NCBI RefSeq assembly: GCF_050908995.1
Contig: NC_135119.1
Coordinates: 5,704,001 to 5,768,000, forward strand
From: Andrena cerasifolii
Taxonomy: Eukaryota > Arthropoda > Insecta > Hymenoptera > Andrenidae
DNA length: 64,000 nt
Direction of reading: 5' to 3'
The translations under genes and the position numbers were made by a program. The notes under the pieces are model-generated. The model saw only the letters and a list, made by a program, of their open reading frames with translations, was not told where the DNA came from and did no database searches. How positions within the stretch are numbered: the first letter of the stretch is position 1; each line of letters starts with the position of its first letter. Of this stretch, positions 22,486 to 34,657 are shown one piece after another.

Positions 22486-24615
22486 ACCGAGAAAAAAAAT
22501 AATAACGTTAAGGGCGTTTAACCCCGTACTATCCTTAAACAGGGGGGTAGCGATCTAAAACTTTACATAATGGTGTTTCAGGCAAGGAGCATTGTTTAAA
22601 GAATAACAACTCCAAGAAGAAAGAAGAAAGATATAAGCGTCCGCCATATAGGATTCGCTATTTTGTTTTAAAAATTGTGAATTTCAGATTCGTAATCAGC
22701 CACCCCAAAAACCCCCGAGCACCGATTTCTGACTAAATGGTAGTACGTTCTGAGAGGTTTGCCGCCTTTCAGCGATTTGGAACCACTGTGCATCGTAAGA
22801 AAGATAACAAGGATAAACATAGGGCACTCATTGTTTTTACTCATTGTTTTTTAGGCATGTGCTTCAACACCACAAAGCGGATGAGTTAAGTTTTGCCCCA
22901 GCATCATGGTAACGCCACAAGTGTAGATCAGCATGTGGGCGAACAGTATTAACTGATGAGGCTCGGTTTAAAGCTCAAGTCTCTGCGCACTCTAACGAGT
23001 TACCGTTTTCAACTCCCTTTCAAAGCTCGTTTGGACTGTGCAACCACCGTAGTTGATTAAGCAGTAGGTAATAGTTTTGAACGAATCCTTCTGGTCAGCA
23101 AAGTAGTGTTTATATTTCATAAACGAAAATGAAGGATGATTGAAATCCAATGGTCAAAGTGGTTATTGCACCGAGTAACTTTAAACGTTTTGCTCCATCT
23201 GATAAAGGAAGAAGCGAAAATAAAAGTTCAAATAAAGACAACAACTTGAAATACTTTGGGAAAAGTCAATAACAGTTACTCCGAAGATAATGGTGGATAG
23301 AATTTTACGTTCCACGCGTGACTTGAATGCACGTGTACAGTAAAAACATTTATTCGACAGTTTTGTGTCCACGTGACGATTACTACGTTGTTCACTAGAA
23401 TTCCTAACGTGAGAGTTATTAAATATTTTCATGAGAGCATTAAGTAACTTTTTCTTTCTCTAAAATTTCATTTTACCTGAAAGATATTTTTTTTATAAAA
23501 TCTGCGAATATCTTAATTTACGAATATTTTAATTTCTACTTTAATTTTCTTCATCTGTGTCATTATATATTCTGTAAGGTTGTTTCTGGTTTAATTACGA
23601 GCTTGCATACGTAGGAAGGTTGTAAAAGTTTATAAGGTGGCTTTTATAGATAATCTATATAATTCTAGCTTGCGCATGCACATCGAGTTTATTCCCCGAG
23701 TAAGGTTCTGCTTCCACAAGAGCACTTTTGGGAGCAACGTAAAATTTCTGATATAGGTATGTACAGTACTGACGTATCGAACAGTCTGACTATTGGAATT
23801 GAATTCGCTGAAGCGAATGGATTCTCATAAGCAAAGTTATTATTGAAGCGATTTTTTTTAAATTTATCGCCACTTCGAAAGAATGCCGAATCCAGTGTTT
23901 CTACATGCGAAAAATCCAGTGTTATTGCTAGAACATTTTTAGCGCATTTTTATATAGTATTTTTTTATTACTTTTACTCGTGGAGTAATACTTGCATGTG
24001 CTTACATAGTTTAACTGATGAAACCTGGAACATTCTATATATTAAAGATGTATCATCACAAAATTGATTTCGAGATTCTCTTTACTTTCTTCTAAGTTTT
24101 CCAAAACCTTCTAAAATTTTAGAGATAATCACGTTGACCATTTTATATAATTACTCTGTATGCATAACAAATTTGTATAAACGAAATTTACATACATATT
24201 TCAATTCTAAATATTTGTCCCAATATGGTGTCGAATCTTTGAAAAAGGTGTATAAGTTTCTTTTGAATACGTTTAAAAAATATTTGGTACAATTCGGTCA
24301 TTCCGCACCAAATTTATCTCTGCTTGCACTTGATGTCAGGAATTTTTATGAAACTGAAATGTGATTTAATTCACATGAAATCACGAGGAGTTTAGGTCAG
24401 CATTTTGTTGGTTTCGATTTTGCTTACTTTCACATAAACGAATTTTCATCTCTGAAACTATCGATCGTACGAAGTTTAATATTCCTCTTTTTTAATCGAC
24501 AACGTGTGGCCTTCTTGATAATGTCCACATTGACCAAGCATTTTTTAAAATTCTTCCCCGTACGTTCGCCAGTGCAGGTACATGCATTTAATTAAGAACT
24601 ACCGAAAGCGACACA
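22486..24615. other. No feature recognised
   Basis: Short ORFs (23181-23432 minus, 23843-24067 plus, 24134-24364 plus) carry no motif. No paired termini seen. Confidence 0.4.
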
Positions 24616-25727
24616 TAGGGTAACTCGGGGTAATATGCCACAGTTAACTTTGAAACGCGATATCTCGCAAGTATAAGTAGATACAAGGAGAAAGATAAAA
24701 CCATATGAAAGTGTAACTAATTCTCTGTATTGACTAATAAGCAGAGATATGTAACTTTTATAGTTCAATGAGAATCGTACAAATACAAAAGTCCTCGAAA
24801 GTGACATATTACCCAAGTGCTGGGTAAATATGTCAAAAGGTCTGAGGTAATATGCCACAAGCTGGGAAGTGCGAACTAATCACTCAAATTTTTGAGAATC
24901 AACAATATTTAAAAATATTCAAGCTATTAGTAACTAATAACAAATATTTGAACTCAATGAAACGTAAAATATATTTGAAAAAATAGCTATTTCTTACAAA
25001 TTAAACAGTCTCCAATCTCTATGCAGTCTTCATGCACCCACGTTTTGCAACAAGTACTTTTTATCCAGTCACATTTAGGTCCTTCGAAGGATCATTTAGG
25101 ATTAGGTCAGTCGAATCGTCATAAGAAATATCTACATTCTCAAAATTTGTTCTATATTGTAGTACGAGCCTCCTTCACCATTCGAGTGGCTTCCTTTAAA
25201 CTTTCGTCTGACCAAGCAGCACGGTTTGAAGTTCATACATACTTCTTAGACACGGTTCTAAAACGAAAAAAAACTCGATGGCATTAAATAGAAAGAGTTA
25301 TAAAGATATGTCACAAGTGGCAAATTATACCGACAAACATGTGGCACATTACTCCAGACGGCTATAAAAAGAAAGATTGAAAACCTCTCGACAAAGTACA
25401 TAGTTTTAACAGATGTGTGAGAGGTTGAAAAATTCGTTTGTTACTATACTTTATCATAATCTATTGATTTTTTTTTGTAGACCTGTTCACACAAATGTAT
25501 AATCTGCCTTCTAGTTACAGTATGAAATTACATCAAGACGATTCTTTTAGAACTTACCAGGATTTACTGAAAATAAAAGAAGGTAATAGCCAAAATATAT
25601 TGTCGTCTTAGCAGTTACACTAAATTGAACGGAATTAGTGCAAATTTAACGCCGGCTGTGCATTATTTAAAAAATTATTTAGAAGTGGCACATTGCTTGC
25701 GGTGGCATATTACCCCGAGTTACCCTA
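24616..25727. mobile_element. TA-flanked element, GTAATATGCCAC family
   Basis: A perfect 24-base TIR begins GGGTAACTCGGGGTAATATG and ends CCAC, with TA at both outer edges (24616-24617, 25726-25727). The motif GTAATATGCCAC or a close variant recurs inside in both orientations near 24795, 24845, 25310, 25340 and 25695. End style fits pogo/mariner-group elements. No transposase frame remains. Confidence 0.8.
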
Positions 25728-25802
25728 TGAGTCCTATAAACGGTCCCTCGCGCCTCGACTCACATGTGAGTCATAAAAAGTGAACTTGATAACCATACTG
25801 AC

Positions 25803-26294
25803 TAGGCTGGGACTATTCGAATATTTTACAAGTATTCGAATGCTACGAATAAACTTCGAATATTTGAGTATTCGAATGTTATTATTCGAATACTATTCGA
25901 ATGTTATTATTCGAATACTATTCGAATACTGTGGTGTGATGTATTCGAATAGTATGGTGTGAAGTGAAGACTACTTGGATATTCGAATAGTATTCGACTA
26001 CTTGGATATTCGAATAGTATTCGAATACTTGGATATTCGAATAGTATTCGAATACTTGGATATTCGAATAGTATTCGAATACTTGGATATTCGAATAGTA
26101 TTCGAATAGCATTCGAATACTTGGATATTCGAATAGGATTCGACTACTTGGATATTCGGATAGTATTCGAATACTTAAATATTCGGATAGTATTCGAATA
26201 CTTGGATATTCGAATTATATTCGCCAAATAATTGAGCAACTGAAGTATTCGAATATTCGAATACCTAAAAATTCGACAAATACTCCCAACCCTA
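25803..26294. mobile_element. hAT-like element filled with TATTCGAATA repeats
   Basis: 8-base flanks ATACTGAC (25795-25802) and ATACTGAG (26295-26302), one mismatch. Ends TAGGCTGGGACTATT and the complement of TAGGGTTGGGAGTATT. Almost the whole interior is made of TATTCGAATA-type palindromes; between 25975 and 26205 they form a minisatellite with a unit of about 27 bases (ACTTGGATATTCGAATAGTA). ORFs such as VFEYYSNIQ repeats are translations of it. Confidence 0.85.
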
Positions 26295-26302
26295 ATACTG
26301 AG

Positions 26303-27383
26303 TGATTCCTGCAACATGCATAAATTACACGTTAAATTCAAATGAATTATGGAATATTTTATCATTGCTCAATTTCAAACTGGCCAACGAAGGTGAAGGA
26401 ACAATCCACGAATTAATTCCCCAACACATAAATTATAGCAAAATGCCATACAAATTGTGCGGATAGTACAAAGAAACCTTATATGTATCACTTTTATTTA
26501 CTTCGATATTTAAGTGCGTGTTGTCTTCGCGTATGAGTACAAACACATTACAAAATTGGAAAATTTGATTGCTGTATAAATATAAAAATATCAACAATTC
26601 TGTTCGAAATTACGAGACTATTTAACAATTTTTGTACATACACACTTTGCTTCATTTTGCATCCTCCATGGATAAAATAATTTTTATTTTCATAATGATG
26701 TCATCTTGTTCGACATATACACGTGGGAACTTTTCATAGAAGTTATGAATGCGTGCAATTGGTGGTTTTTGCGAAGATTTAAATATTGCACGCGAAGGTG
26801 ATGTGAATCGTGATAAGAGAACGTAGCCCACTTTCTGAATCGCGCAAGGTTTCTTATGACCGATGGGGCAAATGGGATGTGTACCCGTATACCCTAGGTC
26901 CTCTCACTTATGAATGGTATAGGGGTGGTCGCGTTGCCAAAAAACGGCTAAGGAACGCCCGGGGCTTTCTAACAACCTCGAGAGACCGCGAGGCAATTTT
27001 ATATTCCGCGTCAGACGAACGGTCAGCTTCAAGTTCCACTTTCACGAGGACGAATTCTAGAAACCACATGGAATCTCAGATACGCAATACGAGCAAGCCA
27101 TGTAGTCGACCTAGTGAAACTGGTTGGTTCCCGCAAGCAGTATCCTCTTTTATTCCCCGGGAGATTTTTGCGGGGCTTCACTTTACCAACTGCACTCTAT
27201 CCGGAAGACTCCTTTCTCATCCTCAAGATAAGGCATCTCAATTTCAGCGACTTTCCCCCTTCCCCTTCTCTCATTCTTCTCACCTTGTTCCTTCTTTCGT
27301 CCTCTAATGTCTCAACCTTTTTCCAGAAAGAGGCGAGAACCTCCTTAAACCCTTACGTATAACCAAATCGCAATAATATCGAT
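26303..27383. other. Unrecognised stretch with a 165-codon ORF
   Basis: The plus ORF at 26810-27307 is the longest outside repeats, but its product has no motif I recognise, no signal peptide or membrane segment, and becomes Ser/Phe/Pro-rich at the end because of a CT-rich tract. Probably not a gene. Confidence 0.2.
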
Positions 27384-28631
27384 TAGGGTAGACTGGGGGC
27401 GGTAGTAACACCTTGACAAAGATTATAACAAGAAAAGAGACCGCTCCAGTCTAATAGGAGTCCAGTCTCTTAACAATATGAATTACCTTCGTTACGTAGG
27501 ATTATAATCGGAAATATTATTCTATTGTTGGAATTCTTGAACTCCTTGGCTTTACAAATTTATATTCAGCACATTGAAACTATTGTTCCACTGTGAATAA
27601 TAATATAGGTATTATTATTTGCAAATAATAATATATATTTATTTGATCCTTCTAAGTAATCTGAATGAGTGATTGATGTTACAATACACCTGACGAGCTG
27701 CAAAATTAATTCGATAAGTGTATTGCACGCGATGCAAACTCCGAAATTAGCATTATTCTCCGATACCTCCCAACTTTCAACCGAAAGGAATTCCAGTGAA
27801 GTTTTAACAACCACACTTCTCATCGAACAACAATATGCTCATTAAAAAAGTAAATGCCAATAACAGCAGGCAATTGTAGCGTAGTAGGAGTACATACGAC
27901 AACGGCTGCCAAGTTCTGAGGAGTTCATAAGAGTTTTCGGGTAGGGCGAGTTGAGCATCCTCTTAACTGCCAACAAAGTGGCTAGTTCGTTTCCCTCTTG
28001 GATGCCTTCCGTCCTCCCAAAAATGAGAAATAAGGCTGAGAAATGTCGCATGAAAGTACGATTGTTCACCCAAGGAAGGACCATTTTCTTCCAACAACTG
28101 TCAGATGTTCTCCCACATTTATCAAGTTGAATGTGTTAGCTTCTCTGCTTTACCAATTAACCTCGTGCATTTCACCAAGTACCCACCACCGCTCAAATAG
28201 AAGAAAACTTAACATAGCTGATTATTGCTTGCCGATATCAAATCGCCAGTGCTTTTTTCTTAGCACCTATAGGTATGTGTAATTTTGCCACTGTAATCCG
28301 GAGATAAGGCTATTATTGTTGGTTTTAGTGTGATTCAGCTGTTCAGATCCTAGTAACCTGTATTCAATCTTTTGCTTCAAAATTGTTTAATTATATTTGG
28401 ACGCTGGTAATGTTACATATTAAAATGGCTATATTGTTCGACGTGTTCTGTCGGCGACTTTCAAACGAAACGTTTGAACCACCAAGATCAATAGTTATAG
28501 GGTCAGGCGGGGTAGATCGTGACACGGGGCGCAGTATAACAGTGAAAGTATTTCTGTTTCTTTGTAACATCTTTATTGCGTCATTCTACGCTCTTGACAA
28601 ACGCATTTGTGGGCATTGTACCCTTTCCCGT
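27384..28631. other. Isolated element-like ends, otherwise nothing recognised
   Basis: TAGGGTAGACTGGGGGCGG at 27384-27402 and TAGGGTCAGGCGGGGTAGAT at 28490-28509 look like left ends of the TAGGG-type elements, but no right partners were found. ORFs here have no motifs. Confidence 0.35.
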
Positions 28632-28639
28632 CATAATAC

Positions 28640-28868
28640 CAGAGTTGGGTAAAATGTAATCTAATTACGAATTACAAATCACGATTAAACAGTAATTGTG
28701 TAACTGATTACACATTATTTTCTGTAATTGTTAGTTTAGGCAGTTGACCATTTGCTTTTGTCAACTATCTAAATGAATGATTACAGAAAATAATGTGTAA
28801 TCAATTACACTATTACAGTTTAATCGTACTTTGTAATTTGTAATTAGATTACATTTTGCCTAACTCTG
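28640..28868. mobile_element. Palindromic hAT-like MITE
   Basis: Ends CAGAGTTGGGTAAAATGTAA and the complement of CAGAGTTAGGCAAAATGTAA; the arms continue with TCTAATTAC and pair over most of the 229 bases. Flanks CATAATAC (28632-28639) and CATATTAC (28869-28876) are an 8-base TSD with one mismatch. Confidence 0.8.
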
Positions 28869-29075
28869 CATATTACCTACTAAAATAGGGTTTTTCGTGT
28901 TTAAACGTGACGAATTCAAATAACAGATTTTTGTGTCTATTCCAACATACAGCAATTCTGGTACGTAATAATATTTTGTAAACAAACTACATATATTTGT
29001 TGACTGATATAAAAATAAAGTTTGCCGGTATTCATAACCTATAAAATTCCAGTTGATATTTTGTTGTTTATACGG

Positions 29076-29392
29076 TAGGGGGCTCAGTGCAACGGGGTAC
29101 AGTGTAACATGAATATGACATCAGTTACTTGCGCAAAAATGGAAGGGTGGATCATATCTTTTACTTTCCGCTGGAACTGGGTCTAGAATTGTTGCAATGG
29201 ATGATATAGTACTTGTATTGCCATTTCCTAAAAACATCATGCGCGTTCTTATTCATTTCCAGATAATATTTGAAAAATATATAATTTGAGTTAAAGATTT
29301 TTTTGTATTTTATTGGTATTTTTAAAGTTTTGTGTAATTGTTATGGAGTGTCCTACTCTGTTACGTTGTACCCCTGAGGCTGTTAAACTGTA
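29076..29392. mobile_element. TA-flanked element, GTACAGTGTAAC family
   Basis: The left end TAGGGGGCTCAGTGCAACGG, followed by GGTACAGTGTAACA, is mirrored at the right by TGTTACGTTGTACCCC and ends at a TA that is also the left TA of the next element. The outer part of the right TIR is diverged. Confidence 0.55.
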
Positions 29393-29664
29393 GGGGAGAC
29401 CGGGGCTAGTTGACTAACTTTTAACATTTCTAATTTTTATAAATAGACCATTGGTATTTTGTTGACTTGTTGCACACCCAAAAGTTTACAAATTTCATTA
29501 CGTATACGGGCTTAATTTTAAAAAATGTTTTAATTGAGTTTAGGTCGTAGTTTTTATTATATTTAGAGTAGTGAGACGAATAAGTCAACAAACCCCGGCT
29601 GTAGGGTTAGTTGAATTGACATTTACTTTTCAGTTTTAACCCTTTGCATACGAAAGGCGTATAT

Positions 29665-29748
29665 AAAATAATTACAGTATCTAACACCATGATAATTAAT
29701 AAAAAAAATAACAGTGTGAAGAAGTGAAAAAAAAATTTGTTGGCCGTA

Positions 29749-29794
<46 letters not shown>

Positions 29795-29830
29795 TATTCA
29801 GTATCATGGTGTTAGATACTGTAATTATTT
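29665..29830. mobile_element. Palindromic insertion with (AT)21 core
   Basis: Perfect 30-base arms (AATTACAGTATCTAACACCA then TGATA within them) face each other around an AT dinucleotide run at 29751-29792. The KFFF..IYIYIY ORF on the minus strand is an artefact. Confidence 0.75.
29751..29792. repeat. (AT)21 microsatellite
   Basis: Perfect AT dinucleotide run inside the palindromic insertion. Confidence 0.95.
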
Positions 29831-30172
29831 TCTACTTGTTTGTTATGGTCTATTTGGAAGGCCTGAGAGTTTGAAGGGAGGGTAGGGTGTAAAACTGGTA
29901 GGGGTGAGTTTGGAGGGATTTGTGGTGGGAGAAGTAGATTTGAGCAGCTAAACTCTTTGCTTCGACTGTATCTTGAGGATAAAAAGTGCAATTTTTAGTG
30001 GTATTCCTACGCTTAGTCAAGTAAGGGTCGTACGTAAAAAACCTCCACGCTCCGGATAAAATAAAATACCCTAAATTATAGTCAATGTATCACGTTTCCA
30101 CAAAATATTAATGAAAAAACATCAAGCAATACTCAGTGGACAAAAATTAAAAAAAAATTCGAAACAATAGTA

Positions 30173-30277
30173 CATTGCGTGACAAGGGGGAGGAGAAAGT
30201 GACTTAGACGAGCATGAAGTTTGCTGCCCGAGCACAGCTCGGGGCAAAATCGTGTCTCTCCCTTGTCACGCACAATA
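30173..30277. mobile_element. Small hairpin insertion
   Basis: ATTGCGTGACAAGGGGGAG near 30173 pairs with CTCCCTTGTCACGCACAAT near 30256. An inner palindrome CCCGAGCACAGCTCGGGG lies between the arms. Confidence 0.5.
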
Positions 30278-30279
30278 CT

Positions 30280-30570
30280 TTTTTCAACACCTGCATGAAC
30301 GGTGTATTTTTTATAGCCTACTTAACGATTCGCAAAAAAAATACACATGATCGATAACGATTAGTCGAACAAATGCATCTTCATACCACAGGGTAACGCC
30401 AAACTCCAGTTTCCTTGGAGCAAAGTAAGAAATTGCGAATACGCATGCGCGTAAAGTCTTTTTCCCTTGGGAGAAAAATAGAAAACGCGAATACGTATGA
30501 AATTGGTCATTTTGCTCCCGCTCAGCAGGCGTAAAACAAACAAACATTTTCACGCAGGTGTTGAAAAAAA
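30280..30570. mobile_element. Small TIR insertion
   Basis: TTTTTTCAACACCTGCATGA at the left and the complement of TTTTTTTCAACACCTGCGTG at the right. The overlapping minus ORFs at 30311-30553 and 30361-30543 are frames through it. Confidence 0.55.
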
Positions 30571-30776
30571 ATATTTACATCCCGCCGACCTTTTTAGATT
30601 TTTCATTCTCACTGATAAAACACCCAAGTTTTTGTCACGGTGACACATTAAATGGCAAGCTGGTCATCCATATGCTTCAATATCGCGAGTCGCAGCATAA
30701 TTTATAACGTAACACAAGAATTAAAGGGAATTAGTCAACTAACCTCGTTAGTCAACTAGCCCCGGTCTCCGCTACC

Positions 30777-31574
30777 TAGTGTTGTTCAAATGAGCTTCGA
30801 GCCGTGAGCTTCAAGAGCTCGAGTCGCGGTTCAAACTCTAAAGGCTCGAACCTTTAAAGCTCGAACCCTGTAGCCGTGAGAGCTCTAGCCTTTAAAGCTC
30901 GAGTCTTTAAGCTCGAAAGCTCGAGTCGTATGAATTGTAAGTAGTGAAGTGAATATGTTATCGTCAGCGCAAGGTACTTCGGTTCCCTTGACGATTGAAA
31001 CAAAATCGGTTAAATCGCCTTTATGATCTGCTCGGTTAGCTCAGTCGGTACACTGGTGTTGTACGACAATGATCAATTAATTTTATGTTGAGAAACGTTC
31101 GAACCAAGAATGTAGTGAGCAGGAACGCTACCAATGTTATAAGAAGACCAGATAATATACTGAAATTTATATTATAGTGGTTGTGTTGTTCTTTTTGTGT
31201 TTTATCATAATTTTATCAAAGAGTTTTGTTACAAATGACTACACTTACAAAAAAATACTATCGTATAGTTTTGTACTTGTATTGTATTATTAAAACACGG
31301 ATCCAACCAATTGGGGGAACCATCAAAAAGCATCTTTCTCTGTGTTTAATTTTAACGTTTCACAATAGTGGTTGCACAAAATAAGATATAATATCAAGGA
31401 CTTGGAGTTAACTTCATTACTATTAAACACAAGAGCCTTCAGCTTCGAGGCTTGAGCCTCAATGCTTGAACCTCGAACTTCGAGAGCTCGAGCTTCATAT
31501 GATATTAGCCTTAAAGGCTGAGTCATTAAGGTTAAGGCTTAAAGCTTTGAAGACTCGAGCTTTATACAACACTA
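30777..31574. mobile_element. hAT-like element rich in AGCTCGAG palindromes
   Basis: 8-base flanks CCGCTACC (30769-30776) and CCCCTACC (31575-31582), one mismatch. Ends TAGTGTTGTTCAAATGAGC and the complement of TAGTGTTGTATAAAGCTCG. AGCTCGAG and variants (GCTTCGAG, AGCTCGAA) are packed at 30795-30925 and 31435-31560. A tRNA-like stretch lies in the core. Confidence 0.8.
31025..31112 (+). other. tRNA-like remnant (A-box and partial B-box)
   Basis: CTGCTCG at the start can pair with TGAGCAG near 31108-31114 (one G-T pair). TTAGCTCAGTCGGTAC is a good RNA polymerase III A-box/D-arm, and GTTCGAACC is a near B-box. The D-stem lacks its GAGC partner, the T-stem does not pair well and no clear anticodon arm is visible, so this is a decayed tRNA or SINE head, not a working tRNA gene. 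Confidence 0.35.
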
Positions 31575-31703
31575 CCCCTACCCCAAATCTGGGACACGTT
31601 GTAACAATTATCTAACCTCGAAAAGGTGTCAAATTGACTAGCTTTTAAGGATAATTGTTAACATTTGCTAATTCTGATTTGAAGGACCAAGACTGTTGAT
31701 TGT

Positions 31704-32429
31704 TTAAGGGGGAACAACACCTTGAAGCCCGGGAAAGAGTGCAATTTTTTTGAATTTTTTGTTAGATATCCATACTTCGTAGGAAAGTCATTGATATGGG
31801 GTTTTAATGTGCATGTAGTGGACAGTATTTTAGAATTTTTGTATGACAACATATACAGTTTTAATCAAGTTATAGAGGTCGCCGTAGCGCGACACGTCGA
31901 ACACAATCTAATGGTTTCCAATTTTATTCACGTCGCGTTCATCTGAAAAAAAGGAGTGCATTTTTTTATATCTATATTAATATAGTTACAGTTAAGCGTA
32001 CGGAAATTAAAAATAAATAATTTTCAATATTTTTTCAAAATATATTGATGTTTTCCTTAAACTGACTCGAAATTTTAGAACTTTCTCCTTTAAGCTCCGC
32101 CATTTCTCCAAAAATTATTGTAATTAAATTTCCGTACGCTTAACTGTAACTGTATTAATATAGATTAAAAAGATGCTCTCCTTTTTTTCTCAGATGAACG
32201 CGACGTGAATAAAGTGTGGAAACCATCAGAACGTGTTCGACGCGTCGCGCTCTACAGCGACCTCTATAACTTGATTAAAACTGTATATTTTGTCACGCAA
32301 AAATTCTAAAATACTGTCCACTACATGCACATTTAAACCCGATATCAATGACTTTCCTACGAAGTATGGATATCTAACAAAAAATTTAAAATTTGCACTT
32401 TTTCCGGCCTTTGAGGTGTTCCCCCTTAA
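31704..32429. mobile_element. TTAA element T3, long palindromic
   Basis: TTAAGGGGGAACAACACCTT at the left and the complement of TTAAGGGGGAACACCTCAAA at the right, TTAA on both edges. The arms of about 330 bases mirror each other through GATATCCATACTTCGTAGGA, TGCATGTAGTGGACAG, TTATAGAGGTCGC and CGTACGGAAATT. The ORFs at 31658-31852 minus and 32290-32625 plus are the two arms read in the same sense and share sequence; they are not genes. Confidence 0.85.
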
Positions 32430-32517
32430 GTACAAAAGGAAAGTTGATTTATTATTCATTCTGTTGTCTACAATCATTATTAACTTTTTTGTTCCACTCT
32501 ACCCCACCTTAGTTGTC

Positions 32518-32868
32518 GTCCTTAAATTACGTAAGGCTATTTGGGGGCGGGAGGGGGTCTCGAATTTCCTACATTATCTTACGGGGAGGGGGGAGTTAGG
32601 TAGCTTCTTACGTAATATTTTTTAACCTAATTTTCAATAAATACAAATTCTATTATTAATGTTCCAGAAAAGTAGTTTTAGTTTAATTTTCTCGAAACCG
32701 AGTTAAATGAATTATATAAACCTTTAAAATAATTTTAATAACTGAAAAAGTTCAATGCAAAAAAATATTACGTAAGGAGGGGGTTGGAATATCAAATCTT
32801 ACGAATTGTTATACTGGGGGAGGGAAGGGGTAGGTAATCGCCAAAATTACTTTTACGTAATTTAAGGA
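32518..32868. mobile_element. MITE with TTAAATTACGTAA ends
   Basis: TCCTTAAATTACGTAA at the left and its complement at the right (perfect 16 bases), both followed by G-rich stretches (GGGGGCGGGAGGGGG and the mirror-side CCCCTTCCCT). Adjacent TGGCCCC on the right suggests that the original end extended further and decayed on the left. Confidence 0.7.
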
Positions 32869-33455
32869 TGGCCCCTTACCCTACCTCGGAAAGAGGAAGC
32901 CTACAGGTGACGATAATAATCGAATAATAATAACAATAACCGAATTGCAGTTTGAACACCACTTTTTACCCTCGAACGGTGGATATTCCAGCAGCGACGC
33001 GACCCGTGAATGCCGGTTCATTTTGACCCACCGTTAAAGTTTCGATATACATACACATTTTATTGTTTTCTATGAACAAATAAAAACAATCTTGAATTGT
33101 TTCTATTTTGTCGCTTTTTTTCTGTCTAAGCGTGCTGCGTAAAATGCATTGTAGAATATTGGTATGTTTAGAAGCAATATATTTCCATTTGCGGGCAGAA
33201 GTAGTATGACTTCTGAGGTCAGTACTACTTTCGTCAAATTCTATTGCAGAAAAATCATCTTCTTCGCACTCTTACAATTCCAGCTCAATAAGGACCGATT
33301 CCCGAGCAGACGACTGACACGTGCTGCGGGTTAAAATGATCCGGCATTCAGCGAGTGTGGGTTATGCTAACAAAATAGAATGAAATGATTGCTATGTGGA
33401 ACCACAGGCATGTGGAAAAACATTTTATTTCCTCTTTTATCAATCGTACCTACAT
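32869..33455. repeat. Inverted-repeat element at 33007-33350
   Basis: GAATGCCGGTTCATTTTGAC followed by CC at 33008-33029 is mirrored by the complement of GAATGCCGGATCATTTTAAC at 33324-33349. No TSD was resolved. The GCCGGNTCATTTT style recalls ends of some piggyBac-like elements. The flanking bases show nothing. Confidence 0.45.
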
Positions 33456-34054
33456 CCCTAGTAGCACAAAATATTGAATACACATACATCCAATATTAAA
33501 AAGAGGTTCAATAGCTTTCTAATATTTAAATATACATACAATATTTATTCTAGATTAAGAAGCAAATATTTTTTCCCAAATATACTGGAAATATTCATTT
33601 TATATTATAAAAAATATATATTTTTCAAATATAAAGTAAATATTTATTTAATATTAGAAACAAAATTATAAAAAAAATATATTTTTTCAAATATAAAGTA
33701 AATATTTACTTTACATTTTTTTAAAATATTAATTTAATATTTCCTGAATATTCATTTCACATTTTCTGAATATTTACTTTACATTTTTTAAATATATATT
33801 TTACATTTCGTGAATATTTATATCGGAACTCTGAATATTATTTTCACATTTCCAGAATATTTGCTTTATACTTTCTGAATATTTCTTTTATATTCCACGA
33901 ATATTTAGTTCATATTTTCAAAATATTTATTTCACATTTTCATTATGTGTATATAATATTTGTAATCAACATTTTTGTCATATTAAAAAGTGTGGCCAAA
34001 AAAATATTTTTATAATATTTGGAAAAGATATTTAACCAATATTTTGTGCTAATA
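33456..34054. mobile_element. MITE M1, copy b, expanded interior
   Basis: Left end CCCTAGTAGCACAAAATATT as in 6883-7263; the right end has decayed to TTTTGTGCTAATAA. It is about 220 bases longer than copy a because units of roughly 26 bases (TTTCTGAATATTTACTTTAC-like) are repeated at 33690-33930. Confidence 0.75.
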
Positions 34055-34657
34055 AAATAGTTTTTAGCGGTAGCGCACTTTTCGTGTGATGTAACTACTA
34101 TTTTTGTTTTGCTTTTTACATTCCTTTTTGCTACTTACTTGTCGTTTTACCATTAATTCAAAAGATTACGAAACGCCTAAGGGATTACTGATACAAATGC
34201 TACCTACATATATACAGTTAATAAAATAATATGAATGTCAAAAGGGAATATTGAATATACTAGCGCGTGCAAATAAGATCATCAAGGCACACAGCCGTGT
34301 TTAATTAACTGGCCAATTAAACGCTGTTTGATATGATAATTATATGTACAAACATGAAGGTGGATCATTTAAACAGACGAAAAATACAACATAGGCGCAG
34401 TGCGTTTTCATGAGATTCTAACAGTAAACTACTTCTGGTGCTCTCGGAATTAATAACGCCGACAGATTGTACAGGGTGTCTCAAAAGAAAGTAGTCTTCT
34501 TGTAGGTTGTTGTTTGCTACAATAACACTAAAAGGGAGCAAGTTGGTACTAGTGTTCCTACCTAGAGCAAACCCTCCCATTTGTAACAAAATCTCCTGTT
34601 ACCCACTACGTAACACTGTGTAAAATATGTGAAGTGATAAATCTCATCAAGTCCTAA
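34055..34657. other. No feature recognised
   Basis: A CAGGGTGTCTCAAAA stretch near 34471 resembles a transposon end, but no partner was seen. The minus ORF at 34365-34589 has no motif. Confidence 0.35.

Larger units (their letters stand above)
29391..30774. mobile_element. TA-flanked element, CTAGTTGACTAAC family
   Basis: TIR of 26 bases, GGGGAGACCGGGGCTAGTTG then ACTAAC, with one mismatch; TA at both edges. The motif AGTTGACTAA recurs near both ends (29580-29620, 30730-30755). Three other palindromic insertions lie inside (29665, 30173, 30280). No transposase frame. Confidence 0.75.

Noticed and set aside
25975..26205. CRISPR-like regular repeats
   Set aside because: Units are contiguous palindromic minisatellite repeats without unique spacers, inside a TSD-flanked transposon in eukaryotic DNA.
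26810..27307. 165-codon ORF as a host gene
   Set aside because: No recognisable domain, low-complexity end, no supporting splice or promoter context; reported only as an unrecognised stretch.
27384..28509. A single transposon between the two TAGGG-type ends at 27384 and 28490
   Set aside because: Both ends are in the same orientation, so they cannot be the two TIRs of one element.
31025..31112. Functional tRNA gene
   Set aside because: D-stem and T-stem do not pair and no anticodon arm is visible.
31658..32625. Similar ORFs on both strands (KNSKILSTTCT...) as duplicated genes
   Set aside because: They are the two arms of TTAA element T3.
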